Shown here: one piece after another, positions 62,435 through 64,000 of the stretch
How the letters are laid out: the number at the start of each line of letters is the position of its first letter
Position numbering within the stretch: position 1 is the stretch's first letter
Origin: JAVSMW01 sp032027005
GTDB lineage: Bacteria; Bacillota; Thermincolia; Thermincolales; UBA2595
Length of the DNA: 64,000 nt
Direction of reading: 5' to 3'
NCBI GenBank assembly: GCA_032027005.1
Contig: JAVSMW010000013.1
Coordinates: 1 to 64,000 of the forward strand
Made by a program: the position numbers and the translations under genes
Notes under the pieces: generated by a model
The model's input: the letters and a program-made list of their open reading frames with translations, nothing else
Databases searched by the model: none
Told to the model about the DNA's origin: nothing

Positions 62435-63709
62435 TTATCTTAAATGTTTCAACGCCTTTTGTCCTATATCTTTCCGGTACTGGACTCCGTCCCAGGTTAT
62501 TTCCTCTACTGCTTTATAAACATTATCTATAGCTTCAGGGATAGTCTCACCCAGAGCTGTCACACCCAACACACGCCCGCCGGTGGCTAAGATTTGGCCG
62601 TCCTTTGCCGCGGTTCCAGCGTGAAATACCATCGCTCCGGCAGCGGCCGCATCCTCCAAACCTGTGATGACCTGGCCCTTTTCATAACTGCCGGGATAAC
62701 CTCCGGCTGCCATGACTACACATACCGCCGCCTCATGGTGCCACTTAATTTCCGTCCCGGCCAGCTTTTTATCAATGATGGCATCTATTATATCGACAAT
62801 ATCAGTTTCCAGCCTGGCCAGGACCGCCTGAGTCTCGGGATCACCAAAGCGGGCATTATATTCTAAAACTTTTGGCCCGTCTTTGGTAATCATCAGGCCG
62901 GCATAAAGGACCCCTTCATAAGTCCGCCCTTCGGCAGCCATGCCCTGAATGGTTGGGAGCAAAATCTTATCATATACAAAAGGCTCCAAATCTTCGGTGT
63001 AAACAGGTGCCGGAGAATAGGCCCCCATTCCGCCGGTATTGGGGCCTTCGTCATTGTTAAAAATCCGCTTATGATCCTGGGAGGATACCATCGGGATTAC
63101 AGCCGTGCCATCAGTGAAAGCCAGGATGCTTACTTCCTCTCCCTCCAGGTATTCTTCCACGACCAGGCGGTTGCCTGAATCCCCGAAAGCCTTGTCCTCC
63201 ATGATCAGCCTGACAGCATCAATGGCCTCCTGTTCGGTCATGGCCACAACAACACCCTTACCTGCCGCCAGACCGTCAGCCTTGACTACACAGGGGGCAC
63301 CATTTTCCCTGATATATTGAATGGCTTGGGCACTATCTGTAAAATCCCTGTACCTGGCAGTGGGAATATTGTATTTAGCCATCAATTCCTTGGCCAGTAC
63401 TTTACTGCCCTCAAGCTCAGCCGCCTTCCGGCTGGCCCCGAAAATCCTTAAACCGGCTAATCTGAATTTATCCACTATCCCTAAAGTCAGAGGAGCTTCA
63501 GGGCCAACTACAGTCAGGTCAATTTGCTCATCCAGGGCAAACTTCAAAAGCCCTTCCACGTCTTCGGCCCCAATTTTTATACACTCGGCTTCCCGGGCGA
63601 TACCTGCATTGCCCGGGGCGCAATATATTTTCGTTACACGCTTACTTTGGCCGATTTTCCAGACCAGGGCGTGTTCACGTCCTCCACCGCCAACCACAAG
63701 TACTTTCAA
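62435..63709 (-). CDS. purD: Phosphoribosylamine-glycine ligase
   Basis: GAR synthetase, ATP-grasp fold. The TTG at 63709 (LKVLVVGGGGREHALVWKIG) is preferred over GTG 63718 because GAGGTG lies 6 bases before it. 424 residues. Motifs: GPEAPLTLGIVDKFRLAGL, VVKADGLAAGKGVVV, VEEYLEGEEVSILAFTDG and LEYNARFGDPETQAVL. It makes GAR from phosphoribosylamine and glycine. It follows purH by about 13 bases. Confidence 0.97.
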   Translation of the reverse strand: MKVLVVGGGGREHALVWKIGQSKRVTKIYCAPGNAGIAREAECIKIGAEDVEGLLKFALDEQIDLTVVGPEAPLTLGIVDKFRLAGLRIFGASRKAAELEGSKVLAKELMAKYNIPTARYRDFTDSAQAIQYIRENGAPCVVKADGLAAGKGVVVAMTEQEAIDAVRLIMEDKAFGDSGNRLVVEEYLEGEEVSILAFTDGTAVIPMVSSQDHKRIFNNDEGPNTGGMGAYSPAPVYTEDLEPFVYDKILLPTIQGMAAEGRTYEGVLYAGLMITKDGPKVLEYNARFGDPETQAVLARLETDIVDIIDAIIDKKLAGTEIKWHHEAAVCVVMAAGGYPGSYEKGQVITGLEDAAAAGAMVFHAGTAAKDGQILATGGRVLGVTALGETIPEAIDNVYKAVEEITWDGVQYRKDIGQKALKHLR

Positions 63710-63722
63710 CTGTCTCACCTCT

Positions 63723-64000
63723 TTAGTGTTTAAAGTGCCGCATCCCTGTCAGAACCATGACTATCCCGTGCTCATCGGCGGCTTTGATCGAATCCTCGTC
63801 TCTCAATGAACCGCCGGTCTGGATGATTGCAGTGATTCCGGCCTGTACAGCCTCATCTACAGTATCCCGGAACGGAAAAAAGGCATCAGATGACATTACC
63901 GCGCCGCAAGCCCGCTCCCCGGCCTGCCCAAGGGCAATCCGGGCGGAATTGACCCTGTTCATCTGTCCGGCCCCAACACCCAGGGTTGTCTTGTCTTTAG
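63723..64000 (-). CDS. purH: PurH, C-terminal part (AICAR transformylase), cut by the window edge
   Basis: The last 92 residues of the bifunctional AICAR transformylase/IMP cyclohydrolase. Upstream of the window it must continue. Text includes TLGVGAGQMNRVNSARIALG, SDAFFPFRDTVDEAVQAG and a final IIQTGGSLRDEDSIKAADEH. The gene precedes purD, as in the usual pur operon order. Confidence 0.95.
   Translation of the reverse strand, partial: KDKTTLGVGAGQMNRVNSARIALGQAGERACGAVMSSDAFFPFRDTVDEAVQAGITAIIQTGGSLRDEDSIKAADEHGIVMVLTGMRHFKH

Noticed and set aside
1..64000. tRNA or rRNA genes
   Set aside because: No recognisable cloverleaf or rRNA sequence was found by eye; a dedicated scan could still find one.

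Overview
The window looks like draft sequence from an anaerobic, spore-former-type Firmicute of the class Clostridia (Peptococcaceae/Thermincola-like). This is an inference from several features: an 11-gene class of Gram-positive housekeeping genes (GatCAB, PcrA, LigA, a HisZ-dependent short HisG), a YjcZ-like small spore-type protein, AGGAGG ribosome sites with frequent TTG/GTG starts, a CIRCE element, a GEMM riboswitch and large multiheme c-type cytochromes. The sequence is not uniform in quality. From about 0.5 to 6.2 kb genes are broken by single-base indels, many in homopolymers. From about 6.3 to 24.8 kb single Ns occur every few hundred bases, and many frame breaks coincide with them. 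From 26.2 kb onward the sequence is nearly clean.

Layout. 0.5-3.2 kb: a MarR regulator with its operator and a heavy-metal P-type ATPase, both frame-broken, then a small membrane protein gene. 3.35-5.9 kb: an IS66 element abutted on both sides by a 330-bp direct repeat. 6.2-8.9 kb: a SAM methyltransferase and the 23S rRNA uracil methyltransferase RumA/RlmD. 9.2-11.6 kb: two unknown genes and a CPBP protease. 11.9-19.5 kb: a storage-glucan and trehalose block (DUF4912, GH57 branching enzyme, OtsA-OtsB fusion, GH65 phosphorylase, beta-phosphoglucomutase). 19.7-22.1 kb: a DUF3231 remnant, a membrane protein, an orphan CIRCE promoter and an unknown GT-A-like glycosyltransferase. 22.2-26.1 kb (minus): a sugar nucleotidyltransferase fused to a degenerate phosphomannomutase domain, and a GT4 glycosyltransferase. 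26.3-27.9 kb (minus): a GEMM riboswitch, a lipoprotein and a stand-alone CBM53 protein. 28-32 kb (minus): isocitrate dehydrogenase, a homocitrate-synthase-like enzyme and a trypsin-like protease. 32.5-35.8 kb (minus): gatCAB. 35.9-37.1 kb: a second CBM53 protein, the YjcZ-like gene and a Cu/Zn superoxide dismutase. 37.3-41.9 kb (plus): a four-gene electron-transfer cluster with a 15-heme membrane-anchored cytochrome, a TPR protein, an NHL propeller and a 7-heme secreted cytochrome. 42-51.6 kb (minus): an MBL hydrolase, ligA, pcrA, a DUF1634/TauE pair, a GAF-GAF-HD-GYP protein and a SHOCT protein. 51.7-59.9 kb (minus): a complete histidine operon hisZ-G-D-C-B-H-A-F-IE plus one unknown gene. 60-61.1 kb: a HicAB toxin-antitoxin pair and the TrpR-like repressor YerC. 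61.7-64 kb: a membrane protein paralogue, purD and the 3' end of purH.

How the genes fit together. The carbohydrate genes suggest a cell that makes and turns over glycogen-like glucan and trehalose. The GH65 enzyme and beta-PGM would return disaccharide to glucose 6-phosphate, and the CBM53 proteins may bind the glucan. The GEMM riboswitch and the HD-GYP protein point to cyclic-dinucleotide signalling. The cytochrome/TPR/NHL cluster is the best candidate for a less-described system, probably extracellular electron transfer. The his promoter carries a TrpR-type palindrome at its predicted start site, with a TrpR-like repressor gene about 1.2 kb away, which suggests local control.
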